Source: an uncultured Mailhella sp.
GTDB taxonomy: Bacteria; Desulfobacterota; Desulfovibrionia; Desulfovibrionales; Desulfovibrionaceae
Assembly: GCF_905187505.1 (NCBI RefSeq)
Contig: NZ_CAJJIC010000072.1
Location: 1 to 11,287, forward strand
Length of the DNA: 11,287 nucleotides
Direction: 5' to 3'
Part shown: positions 1 through 6,626 of the stretch, piece after piece
Numbering within the stretch: the stretch's first letter is position 1
Layout: each line of letters begins with the position of its first letter
Notes under the pieces: model-generated
Told to the model about the DNA's origin: nothing
The model's input: the letters and a program-made list of their open reading frames with translations, nothing else
The model's database searches: none
Position numbers and translations under genes: made by a program

Positions 1-340
1 GGTGATCTTCTTCTGCCGTTCCGGCAGAAGAACGGATAAGGCCGCCGACGAACTCAAGGCCCTTGCGGGCGACACGCAGGCCTGGCAGATGGAAGGCGGT
101 CTCAACGGCTGGATGAAGGAAGGCCTGCCGGTGCGGCACGAGAAGACGGGCATGCCGCTGTTCAGGCAGATTCAGATAGGCGCGGGGTCTCTTGTGCTGC
201 TCGGCATACTGGGCAGCTGGATATGGCATCCCATGTTCTGGCTGTCCGCCTTTGTGGGGGCGGGGCTGGTGTTCGCCGGAGTCACGGGCTTCTGCGGCCT
301 CGGGCTCCTGCTGGCGAAAATGCCGTGGAACAGACGCTGA
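1..340 (+). CDS. Rhodanese-domain membrane protein, YgaP-like (5'-truncated by window)
   Basis: This is the C-terminal part of a rhodanese fused to a two-helix membrane anchor (DUF2892). The frame is open at the left edge, and the GTG at base 2 is almost certainly an internal Val codon. The visible part begins just before the rhodanese active-site loop CRSGRRT, with the persulfide-carrying Cys at visible residue 5. It continues through the end of the rhodanese fold (GGLNGWMKEGLPV) into a basic linker. Two hydrophobic helices follow (about residues 57-76 and 78-103), ending in GVTGFCGLGLLLAKMPWNRR, typical of YgaP-type proteins. Such proteins transfer sulfane sulfur at the inner face of the cytoplasmic membrane. 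The physiological acceptor is unknown here. The gene ends at TGA 338-340, shortly before a strong terminator. The family call is secure; the start and the upstream context lie outside the window. Confidence 0.9.
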   Translation, partial: VIFFCRSGRRTDKAADELKALAGDTQAWQMEGGLNGWMKEGLPVRHEKTGMPLFRQIQIGAGSLVLLGILGSWIWHPMFWLSAFVGAGLVFAGVTGFCGLGLLLAKMPWNRR

Positions 341-359
341 TTGTCGGCATTCGAATGTG

Positions 360-391
360 AAAACGCCGGAAGATGTTCTTCCGGCGTTTTT
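360..391. terminator. Bidirectional intrinsic terminator
   Basis: A perfect 14-bp inverted repeat (360-373 with 377-390) surrounds a 3-nt loop. The stem core is CGCCGGAAGA. The A-run at its left and T-run at its right give a U-tract to transcripts from either direction. It sits between two convergent genes, the rhodanese gene ending at 340 and the MFS gene ending at 473, and can serve both. Confidence 0.9.
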
Positions 392-472
392 GCGTCTTCC
401 CAAGAAGAGGGGCGAGGGGGCATGCCCATGTCGCAATGAGCGCAGAGCGGCGTTCTTTTGAGCCTTCTTTGT

Positions 473-1636
473 TCAGGGGCGCGTGATTTTTTTCCTTCCC
501 GTCCGGAAAAGGAAGGAGCCGAGAGCAAGACACGCACAAGCGCCGACTACGATGATCAGTGCGTTTTCCAGACCTTTTTCATGCGCGATGAAGCCGAGCA
601 TGGGCGGGAAGAAGAGAAGGCCGCTGTAGGAGAGAATGGAGACGACGGCGCTGGCTCTTCCCGCGCTGATGCCGGGGCAGCTTCCCGCGCGGCTGAAGAG
701 CGTGGGCACGATGGGAGAAAGGCCTGCGCCCATGAGCGCGTATCCTGCAAGGCATGCGGCGGGCAGGGGGGAAAGCAGCACGAGCAGCATTCCGGACAGA
801 GCCAGCAGCGAGCCGCCGAGCATGAGGATGAAATCGCTCAGCGTGCGGCGCAGGCTGTCGCCGAAAAGACGGCAGAGCACGGTGGTGACGGAAAAGGCCG
901 CGAACACGAGCGCGGCGGTGTGTTCTCCGGCGCCTTTGACGGTGAAGAGCAGAAGGCTTCCCCATTCGGCCACGGAGCCTTCAGAGGAGTAGGCAAGCAT
1001 GGCAAGGATGCCGCAGACGACCACGAACAGGGGAGGGATGCGGGAAGGTTCCTTTCTTTCGGCGGTTGAGGAGGGAAGGTCGTCGATAAGCCGAGGCGAG
1101 GCCCATGGCCGGCCGCAGGCGTAAAGCGCCAGAATGCAGACGGCATTGAGGAACGGACTCAGGCCGAGTCCGGCAAAGGCGGCTCCGGTCAGCGAGCCCG
1201 TGACGCCGCCCAGACTGTAGGCCGCGTGCATGAAGGACATGCACGAGACGCGGTGGCGCTGCTCTATTTGAATGCCCTGCGTGTTCATGGCCACATCCGC
1301 AAGGCCCATGCTTGCGCCGGTGAGCAGGCATCCTGCTCCGAGCTGAAGGGGAGTGCGGGCAAGACAGCACAGGGGAATGGCGGCAAGAAGCACGAGGGAG
1401 GCCCTTTTCAGAATGAGGCGGCTTCCCCAGCGGGCGATGAGGTGGCTGCTGCTGAACAGGGCGGCGAGACTGGACAGTCCGAGACACAGCAGAAGAAGTC
1501 CGATCTGGGACTCGTCGGCCCCGGTCTGGATCTTCAGCGCCGGCAGTCGTGAGGTGAGCAGGCCGTAGGAGAGGCCGGGGCAGAGAAAGAAATACGCGCA
1601 TGCCGCGCGGGCGGCGGAAAGTTCTGTCCGTTTCAT
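473..1636 (-). CDS. MFS transporter, YbjJ-like
   Basis: A 387-residue polytopic inner-membrane protein of the major facilitator superfamily, with the usual family length and about 12 hydrophobic segments. There is a charged central linker near residues 183-200 between the two six-helix halves. Helix 4 carries ADVAMNTQG (113-121), followed by MSFMHAAYSLGG (133-144). Both resemble the E. coli YbjJ subgroup of uncharacterised sugar-porter-like exporters. The start ATG at 1636-1634 is used because the hydrophobic N-terminus follows directly; its ribosome binding site is weak (CAAGG about 10 nt upstream). The gene diverges from a MerR-family regulator, and a MerR-type promoter points at it, so it is probably the regulator's target and may export a toxic or signal compound. 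The substrate cannot be told from the sequence. Confidence 0.88.
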   Translation of the reverse strand: MKRTELSAARAACAYFFLCPGLSYGLLTSRLPALKIQTGADESQIGLLLLCLGLSSLAALFSSSHLIARWGSRLILKRASLVLLAAIPLCCLARTPLQLGAGCLLTGASMGLADVAMNTQGIQIEQRHRVSCMSFMHAAYSLGGVTGSLTGAAFAGLGLSPFLNAVCILALYACGRPWASPRLIDDLPSSTAERKEPSRIPPLFVVVCGILAMLAYSSEGSVAEWGSLLLFTVKGAGEHTAALVFAAFSVTTVLCRLFGDSLRRTLSDFILMLGGSLLALSGMLLVLLSPLPAACLAGYALMGAGLSPIVPTLFSRAGSCPGISAGRASAVVSILSYSGLLFFPPMLGFIAHEKGLENALIIVVGACACLALGSFLFRTGRKKITRP

Positions 1637-1673
1637 GTGATCGCAGCCTTGACGGGTTGTTCGGTTCGGATGG

Positions 1674-1696
1674 CGCCGGAAGACTTTTCTCCGGCG
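1674..1696 (-). other. Hairpin at predicted 5' end of the MFS mRNA
   Basis: A 7-bp perfect stem (CGCCGGA at 1674-1680 with TCCGGCG at 1690-1696) encloses a 9-nt loop. It would begin at or next to the predicted MFS transcription start (about 1697, minus strand), so it could protect the 5' end or influence translation. Its role is inferred only from position. Confidence 0.4.
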
Positions 1697-1703
1697 GTTC
1701 CCG

Positions 1704-1734
1704 AGCGTAAACTACCGGGTAACACAAGGGTCAA
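1704..1734 (-). promoter_or_regulatory. MerR-type promoter of the MFS gene (19-bp spacer)
   Basis: On the minus strand TTGACC (1734-1729) is separated by exactly 19 bp from TACGCT (1709-1704). Overlong 19-20 bp spacers are the hallmark of promoters activated by MerR-family regulators, which twist the DNA to realign the two boxes. A small palindrome TACCCGGTA (1721-1713) lies in the spacer, 2 bp off its centre. The site overlaps the ribosome binding site of the divergent MerR gene, so regulator binding could also restrain its own expression. The -10 box matches the consensus only at three positions, as expected for an activator-dependent promoter. Confidence 0.55.
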
Positions 1735-1738
1735 GGAG
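1733..1738 (+). promoter_or_regulatory. Ribosome binding site that decides the MerR start
   Basis: AAGGAG lies 6 nt before GTG 1745. It places the start there rather than at the in-frame GTG 1637, which has no such site and would add 36 residues unlike any MerR protein. The HTH begins within a few residues of GTG 1745. Confidence 0.8.
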
Positions 1739-1744
1739 AAAAGC

Positions 1745-2410
1745 GTGGGGAACAGAACTTTTTTGAACATCGGGGAATTTGCCAGACTGTGCCATACGAC
1801 CAAGGAAACGCTCCTGCACTATGACAGAAAGGGGCTGCTCAGACCGGACCACGTGTCCGGGAACGGCTATCGACGCTACGGCATGAAGCAGTTCTTCGAT
1901 TTTGATCTCATTTCACTTTTGAAGGAAACCGGCAGCACGCTGGAGGACATACGCAGACACAGGGAAAGCTGCGGACAGGAAGGATGCCTCGGCCTTGTCG
2001 CGGAGCGCATTGTCGTGCTGGAAAGAGAGCAGGAGCGTCTTGCCCATCGTCTTTTCATGCTGAAGAGTCTGGCGGCCATGGCCGGAGAAGCGGTTTCCGC
2101 CGAGTACGACCGCATTTTTTTCGAGCGCAGGAGTGCGGCGGACATTCTTGTCTATCCGGTGGACTCGGAGAAGATCGCGGGCCGGGAATCGAGTGTGGAG
2201 TGCTATTCCCGGTGCCTGATGCAGAGCCTCATGGATGGCAACGCCATTGATCCGCCGCTCGGCGTGATCATTCCCCTGGAGTATGCCCGGGAAGGGACCT
2301 TCCGCATATGCAGCATCTTTACTGCGGCATGGCAAAGATCCGGTCTGAAAAATTCCGGGCGAGTGGATGAGGGCGAGTATGCCTGTCTTTTTCACAGGGG
2401 AGACATGTAA
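1745..2410 (+). CDS. MerR-family (BmrR-like) regulator, cut short by an in-frame stop
   Basis: This is a transcriptional regulator with an N-terminal MerR winged helix (FLNIGEFARL, TKETLLHYDRKGLL, SGNGYRRY; about residues 5-75). A dimerising coiled coil follows (about 95-125), then the start of a GyrI-like effector-binding domain (about 135 onward). The start is GTG 1745, chosen for its AAGGAG site and for where the helix-turn-helix begins. Translation stops at TAA 2408-2410 after 221 residues, in the middle of the effector domain. The same frame continues for 54 sensible codons to TGA 2573-2575, giving about 276 residues in total, near the usual BmrR size. The DNA-binding and dimerisation parts are intact, so the short form could still bind DNA but probably cannot sense a ligand properly. 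It diverges from the MFS gene and probably controls it. A sequencing error is an alternative explanation for the stop. Confidence 0.85.
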   Translation: MGNRTFLNIGEFARLCHTTKETLLHYDRKGLLRPDHVSGNGYRRYGMKQFFDFDLISLLKETGSTLEDIRRHRESCGQEGCLGLVAERIVVLEREQERLAHRLFMLKSLAAMAGEAVSAEYDRIFFERRSAADILVYPVDSEKIAGRESSVECYSRCLMQSLMDGNAIDPPLGVIIPLEYAREGTFRICSIFTAAWQRSGLKNSGRVDEGEYACLFHRGDM

Positions 2411-2575
2411 AGTCACGCGCAGGCTTTTTTGCGGATGATGGAGGAGCTTTCGGACAGGGGCGTGAAGATCTGCGGGGACGTGTATGCCTATGATCAGATG
2501 AACTACGTGCTCGCGCAGAAGGATGACGACTATGTTGCAAGATACATTGTGCGGGTAGAGAAGCACGGTTCGTGA
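2411..2575 (+). pseudogene. Severed C-terminus of the MerR effector-binding domain
   Basis: Reading on in the same frame after TAA 2408-2410 gives 54 codons with no further stop until TGA 2573-2575. They begin SHAQAFLRMMEE, continue with GVKICGDVYAYD, and end YVARYIVRVEKHGS. This is the helix plus closing strands expected at the end of a GyrI-like/BmrR effector domain. No ribosome binding site or start precedes it, so it is not a separate gene. The intact regulator would span 1745-2575. Confidence 0.8.
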
Positions 2576-2586
2576 CCGGAAGGCGA

Positions 2587-2607
2587 GATCCGGCGCAAGG
2601 CCGGATC
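2587..2607. terminator. Hairpin between convergent MerR and permease genes
   Basis: An 8-bp perfect stem (GATCCGGC 2587-2594 with GCCGGATC 2600-2607) has a 5-nt loop. It lies between the end of the MerR frame (2575) and the end of the seven-gene operon (2649), so it is placed to end both transcripts. It lacks a good T-run on either side, so termination may be weak or factor-assisted. An overlapping alternative 10-bp stem is formed by 2590-2599 with 2622-2631. Confidence 0.5.
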
Positions 2608-2648
2608 AGCCTTTCCCGGTTCTTGCGCCGGCGGCAGGTCTGCGTCGT

Positions 2649-3575
2649 TCAGCGCAGCGTGGGGTCGAGCCGGTCGCGCAGCCAGTCGCCCAGAATGCAG
2701 GCCGAAAGGGTCACGCAGAAAATGACCGTGCCGGGAGCGACGGATATCCACCAGGCGTTGATGAGATAGTTGCGGCCTTCGCCCAGCATGGCTCCGAGAC
2801 TGGTCAGGGGCGGCTGTATGCCGAGTCCGAGGAAGCTGAGGGAGGATTCGAGCAGAACGGTGCTCGGGAAGTTGAGCGTGAACTGAACGATGAGCACGCC
2901 GGCTATGTTGGGAAGTATGTGCCGGAGGTAGATGCGCAGCGGAGAGGCTCCCATGGCCCGCACGGCGGCCACATATCCCCGGGCCGAGGCGGAACGGGCA
3001 AGTCCCCGGGTGAAGCGGGCAAAGCGCTCCCAGCCGTTCAGTCCCATGACGGCGATGAACAGGCCGAGGCTGTTGCCGAGAAAGGCCAGAATGGCCAGGG
3101 CGATGAGCACGAAGGGCATGGAGGCCTGAAAGTCCACCAGCATCATGACTATTTCGTCGGTCCAGCCTTTCCTGTGCGCCGCAAGAAATCCCAGAATCGT
3201 GCCCAGGGTGCAGGAAATGAGCGTTCCTGCGAAGGCGACGAGCAGACTGATTCGCACGGCGTAGAGCAGGCGGGAGAGAATGTCCCTGCCGAGAAAGTCC
3301 GTGCCGAGGAGTCCGGATTTTCCGCCCAGCCATACGGGCGGACTGAGTCTTGAGGCAAGATCCTGAGCGGCGTAGCCCGTGGGCGCGAGCTGTTCGGCGA
3401 AAAGGCCGCAGAGAAAGAGCGCGGCAAGAAGGAACGCGCTTATGACGACGAGCAGCGGATAGCGCACCGGCGGGGTGCAGCGGAAGTCGTCGGCATCGTC
3501 GTGCTGGGTGAGGGAAGAGCGTTCGTCGGCAGACGGCGGCACATTCATGGAAGCGGCGTCAATGACTTTGTTCAT
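2649..3575 (-). CDS. ABC transporter permease, DppC/OppC family
   Basis: A 308-residue inner-membrane permease and the last gene of the operon. A hydrophilic N-terminal stretch of about 38 residues precedes TM1 (about 40-60). The family motif GTDFLGRD is at 91-98, marking the start of the binding-protein-dependent transport core. Further helices follow, with the EAA loop YVAAVRAMGASPLRIYLRHILPN (201-223, split here as YVAAVRAMGASP and LRIYLRHILPN), which docks onto an ATPase subunit. The C-terminus DWLRDRLDPTLR is typical. It pairs with the DppB-like permease encoded 14 nt upstream; AAGGAC is the probable ribosome binding site. Homology alone would give 'dipeptide/oligopeptide/nickel' as substrate. 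The operon content (GDPD, phosphodiesterase, Pho box) suggests a phosphorylated solute instead. Confidence 0.92.
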   Translation of the reverse strand: MNKVIDAASMNVPPSADERSSLTQHDDADDFRCTPPVRYPLLVVISAFLLAALFLCGLFAEQLAPTGYAAQDLASRLSPPVWLGGKSGLLGTDFLGRDILSRLLYAVRISLLVAFAGTLISCTLGTILGFLAAHRKGWTDEIVMMLVDFQASMPFVLIALAILAFLGNSLGLFIAVMGLNGWERFARFTRGLARSASARGYVAAVRAMGASPLRIYLRHILPNIAGVLIVQFTLNFPSTVLLESSLSFLGLGIQPPLTSLGAMLGEGRNYLINAWWISVAPGTVIFCVTLSACILGDWLRDRLDPTLR

Positions 3576-3589
3576 GGCGTTGTCCTTGT

Positions 3590-4525
3590 TCAGTTTCCGG
3601 CCCGTTCGGAGCGGATGCGGGGATCAAGCCAGCCGTAGGCCATGTCCACCAGCAGGTTGCAGATGATCATGCTGGCCGCGATGATGAGAACGATGGTCTG
3701 CACCACGGCAAGGTCGCGGTAGTTGACCGACTGGACGAGAAGACGGCCTATGCCGGGCCAGGCGAACACGGTTTCCGTGACCAGCGCGCCTCCGATGACG
3801 GAGCCGAGCTGGAGGCCGAGAATGGTGATGACCGGTATGGCGGCATTGGGCAGAACGTGACCGAATATGAGTCTCGGCACGGAAAGTCCCTTGGCTCTTG
3901 CGGCCATGATGAAGGGCTGGCCCAGCACGTCGAGCACGGCTGTGCGGGTAAAGCGCGCCACGATGCCCGCCGTGGCCGTGCCCAGCGTGATGACGGGCAT
4001 GATGAGATGTTCCGGCGTGGCGGAACCGGAGCTCGGCAGCAGTCGCAGCTTGAGCGAGAAAAGCAGGATGAGCAGTATGCCGAGAAAGAAGTTCGGCATG
4101 CTGTAGCCCATGACGCTGACCGAGGTGGCGAGCCTGTCGAGGAACGTGTTCCTGCGGAAGGCCGCACACAGACCGAGAGGAATGCCGAGGCACACGGACA
4201 GCGCAAACGAGCACAGTCCGAGCCTGAGCGTGGCGGGGATGCGTTCCGTCACCACGTCCAGCGCCGGGCGGGAGTCGCGGAAGGAGTAGCCGAGATCGCC
4301 GTGCCCCACGCTGACGAGGTACTTTGCGAACTGCTCGGGCAGCGGACGGTCCAGTCCCCAGGCCGTGCGGTAGGCGTCCTTGACTTCCTGCGGGACGTCG
4401 TCGGGAAACATGACTTCCGTGGGATCTCCGGAAATGCGGAGAATGAGAAAGGTGAACGTGACCACCAGAAACATGGTCAGAAGCGCGCGAAGCGTTTTTC
4501 GCAGAATGAAGAGAAGCATGGTCAC
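3590..4525 (-). CDS. ABC transporter permease, DppB/OppB family
   Basis: A 311-residue inner-membrane permease of the usual DppB length. TM1 is at about 10-30, followed by a periplasmic segment with LGLDRP-like TAWGLDRPLPEQ (54-65) and GDLGYSFRDSRP (76-87), typical of this family. The transport core carries the EAA loop FIMAARAKGLSV then PRLIFGHVLPNA (205-228), and the protein ends WLDPRIRSE. GTG 4525 overlaps the upstream stop by 4 nt (GTGA), with GAGGAA 4 nt before it; ATG 4519 two codons later is an equally good start. The overlap implies translational coupling to the phosphatase gene. It forms the membrane channel with the DppC-like protein. Confidence 0.92.
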   Translation of the reverse strand: MTMLLFILRKTLRALLTMFLVVTFTFLILRISGDPTEVMFPDDVPQEVKDAYRTAWGLDRPLPEQFAKYLVSVGHGDLGYSFRDSRPALDVVTERIPATLRLGLCSFALSVCLGIPLGLCAAFRRNTFLDRLATSVSVMGYSMPNFFLGILLILLFSLKLRLLPSSGSATPEHLIMPVITLGTATAGIVARFTRTAVLDVLGQPFIMAARAKGLSVPRLIFGHVLPNAAIPVITILGLQLGSVIGGALVTETVFAWPGIGRLLVQSVNYRDLAVVQTIVLIIAASMIICNLLVDMAYGWLDPRIRSERAGN

Positions 4526-5880
4526 ATGATTCCTCTATCGGCAAAAAGTTCCGTAAGAACACGGCCCTGCATCCGTTCCGGCACGGGCACGCCGAGCATC
4601 GTGAGCACGGTGGGCGCGATGTCGGGCAGCGCGGAGGGCTTCAGGCTTTCGTAGCGGGGGCGCAGGAGTTCTCCTCCGGCAAGGAGCAGCGGGTTCATTT
4701 CACGCTTTCCGCATCCACCGTGAAAGCCGATCTTCACGGATCCTGAGGGGGCCGCCGGGCCGCCGTTCGTGCCGGCAAGCGTGAATCGTATCTGAGGGCC
4801 GAGAGCGTGGCTGCAGCGTGTGCCTGAGAGGGGTCGAACGCCCGGGACGGGAAAGCGCTGCAGCAGGGCGTCGGCAAGGAACACGTCATGACAGAGCGGC
4901 TTCAGCGCATCGAGCAGGGCGCGAAGGGGCTTTTCCCCGCACGGCCCGTCCAGCCGGGCATGACCGCTGGAGGCGTTCAGAATACGAAAGGTCGAGTCGT
5001 CCATGACGGCGGTGATCGCCTGTCCGTCCTCGGAAACGCGCGTGTTGAACCCGGCCGCGCGCAGCGCTTCGGGAAGGTCGCGCTGTTCCCCGGCGTCGTC
5101 CATGCCGTGGTCGGCCATGAACAGAAGCTGCCAGCCCTGTTCCCTGCCCTTTTCTTCCCACCAGGCCATGACTCGGCCGCACTGCTTGTCGATGACCGAA
5201 AGTGCCCTGTCGTGCTGTCTGCTTCGGGTGCCGAAGAGATGACCGGCCATGTCCGGCTCGGGAAGCCAGCAGAGCGCGGCATCGGGGCTGTCCGCCTCTA
5301 TGCGTCCGAGCAGCACGGAAACGGTATACGCCATGAGCGCCGGAGAATAGGTGCCGTCAGCCTCGCGCACGGGAGGAACGGGGCCGAAATCGCGCACCAT
5401 GTTCCCGTAGCTGCCTTCCGGCGTGCACAGGGACGGCGTGCGCACGACAAGCCGCGTATGACCGAGGGCTGCCGCATTCCAGTCAAGAAGACAGCAGCAC
5501 CCGTCGGAGGCGGCAGCCACGGTAAGAAGGCTTCGGCCCGCTCCGGCAAGCGCTCTGCCGAGGTTAGGAACGGGCGGGACGCAGGGGGCAAGTTCGCTCA
5601 GCCGTTTTTTCCATTCCCGCAGATCTTCGGGAAGCCCGCTGTTGAAAAGGCGTCCGTCCGGGGGAAGGAACTGATAGTTGGCCGTGATGCCGTGTCGTTC
5701 CGGCCAGCAGCCGCTTGTCAGCGAAGAGGCGCACACGCGCGTTTCGCTGGGGAAGACGGAACGCGCTGCGGGAACGCTCGTCCACTCGCGGGCGAAGGCT
5801 TGCAGGTTCGGTGTGAGCCTGTCGCTCAGCATGTCGCCGCAGAAGGCGTCCAGCACCATGATGAGAACGCGGGACTTCAT
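4522..5880 (-). CDS. Alkaline-phosphatase-superfamily phosphodiesterase/phosphatase
   Basis: A 452-residue metal-dependent hydrolase related to type I phosphodiesterase/nucleotide pyrophosphatase. The two-metal site can be read along the chain: D11 in VLDAF, the candidate nucleophile T47 in FPSET, D210 and H214 in PEPDMAGH, D257-H258 in ADHGM, and H387 in GFHGG. The C-terminal PDIAPTVLTMLGVPVP is characteristic of the fold. There is no signal peptide or membrane segment, so it should act in the cytoplasm, unlike secreted PhoA. The start is ATG 5880, with GGAGG 9 nt upstream; it overlaps the GDPD stop by 4 nt (ATGA), implying coupling. The residues after the nucleophile are RVCA rather than the FPNH of classical NPPs, so the substrate may differ. 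A phosphomonoester or a glycerophospho-compound is possible. Its position inside an importer operon suggests it works on imported substrate. Confidence 0.88.
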   Translation of the reverse strand: MKSRVLIMVLDAFCGDMLSDRLTPNLQAFAREWTSVPAARSVFPSETRVCASSLTSGCWPERHGITANYQFLPPDGRLFNSGLPEDLREWKKRLSELAPCVPPVPNLGRALAGAGRSLLTVAAASDGCCCLLDWNAAALGHTRLVVRTPSLCTPEGSYGNMVRDFGPVPPVREADGTYSPALMAYTVSVLLGRIEADSPDAALCWLPEPDMAGHLFGTRSRQHDRALSVIDKQCGRVMAWWEEKGREQGWQLLFMADHGMDDAGEQRDLPEALRAAGFNTRVSEDGQAITAVMDDSTFRILNASSGHARLDGPCGEKPLRALLDALKPLCHDVFLADALLQRFPVPGVRPLSGTRCSHALGPQIRFTLAGTNGGPAAPSGSVKIGFHGGCGKREMNPLLLAGGELLRPRYESLKPSALPDIAPTVLTMLGVPVPERMQGRVLTELFADRGIM

Positions 5881-6602
5881 GCCGCAACGCCTCCGTTCCG
5901 GCAGGGACCGATCAGCGAAGGATCGTTGAGCAGAACGGCCGAAGCGCCGAGCTGACGCAGACAGGCGATGCGGGGAAGGGTGATGTCTCCGCAGCCCTGC
6001 TCCCTCGCTCCGGCCATGACCCAGAAGGGGCGGCCTTCGGCAAGGCGGACGAGACGCGGATCGGCCGTAAGATCCTCCTCCCAGAAGCGGACCAGAGTGC
6101 CGCCTGCGGCGTAGAAGTCGGGGATTTCCTTCGTGTGCGCGAGAAAGCCCAGAATGGGACGTCTGGCATCCATCTTCCGCCATTCCTTCACCTGCGGGGT
6201 GCAGCGCAGTCCGAGAGTCACGGCGTCTTCGGGGACGGACATGGACACAAGAAGCGCGTGTATTTTCGGCAGCGCGTCCGGGGCCTTCACGTCGAGAAGC
6301 AGGCGGCCCTTGCGCTCAACAGCGAGGGCGAGTGCTTCTTCGAGCAGGCAGAGATCGCGTCCCGCGTCGCAGAGCGTCTGACGGATGTCGGAGAGCGGCG
6401 TCCTGGCCACGGATTTTTCCGAACGGGCCAGGCGTTCCAGCGAGGCGTCGTGCAGGCATACGGGCACGCCGTCGGAAGAAAGGCGTACGTCGGTTTCCAC
6501 GGCCAGCACGCCGAAGTCGTAGGCGGCCGCGAAGGCGGCAAGAGTGTTTTCGGGAAAACGTGCGGAGTAGCCCCGATGGGCTATGGGAAGAAGCGGATGC
6601 AT
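5877..6602 (-). CDS. Glycerophosphodiester phosphodiesterase (GDPD), UgpQ-like
   Basis: A 241-residue TIM-barrel enzyme that hydrolyses glycerophosphodiesters to sn-glycerol 3-phosphate and an alcohol. Catalytic and metal residues visible are H9-R10 (IAHRGYS), E18 (FPENT), E36 and D38 (ETDVRL) and H51 (LHD). The usual later Glu of the metal site (IE.K) is Asp here: LLLDVKAP, D104 and K106. There is no signal peptide, so it is cytoplasmic like UgpQ rather than periplasmic like GlpQ. Its length matches the short UgpQ class. It starts 24 nt after the DppF-like ATPase gene with only a weak ribosome binding site, and overlaps the next gene by 4 nt. Its presence inside the transporter operon is the main clue that the importer carries phosphodiesters. 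Confidence 0.92.
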   Translation of the reverse strand: MHPLLPIAHRGYSARFPENTLAAFAAAYDFGVLAVETDVRLSSDGVPVCLHDASLERLARSEKSVARTPLSDIRQTLCDAGRDLCLLEEALALAVERKGRLLLDVKAPDALPKIHALLVSMSVPEDAVTLGLRCTPQVKEWRKMDARRPILGFLAHTKEIPDFYAAGGTLVRFWEEDLTADPRLVRLAEGRPFWVMAGAREQGCGDITLPRIACLRQLGASAVLLNDPSLIGPCRNGGVAA

Positions 6603-6626
6603 GGCGGATGTCTCTGAGGGATGGTT

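Noticed and set aside
1637..1744. Upstream GTG start for the MerR gene
   Set aside because: It adds 36 residues not found in MerR proteins, has no ribosome binding site, and overlaps the MFS promoter region.
5881..6183. N-terminal extension of the phosphatase frame (553 codons in total)
   Set aside because: The extra 101 codons overlap the well-supported GDPD gene and encode Arg/Ser/Pro-rich nonsense. ATG 5880 has a good ribosome binding site, and the fold starts there.
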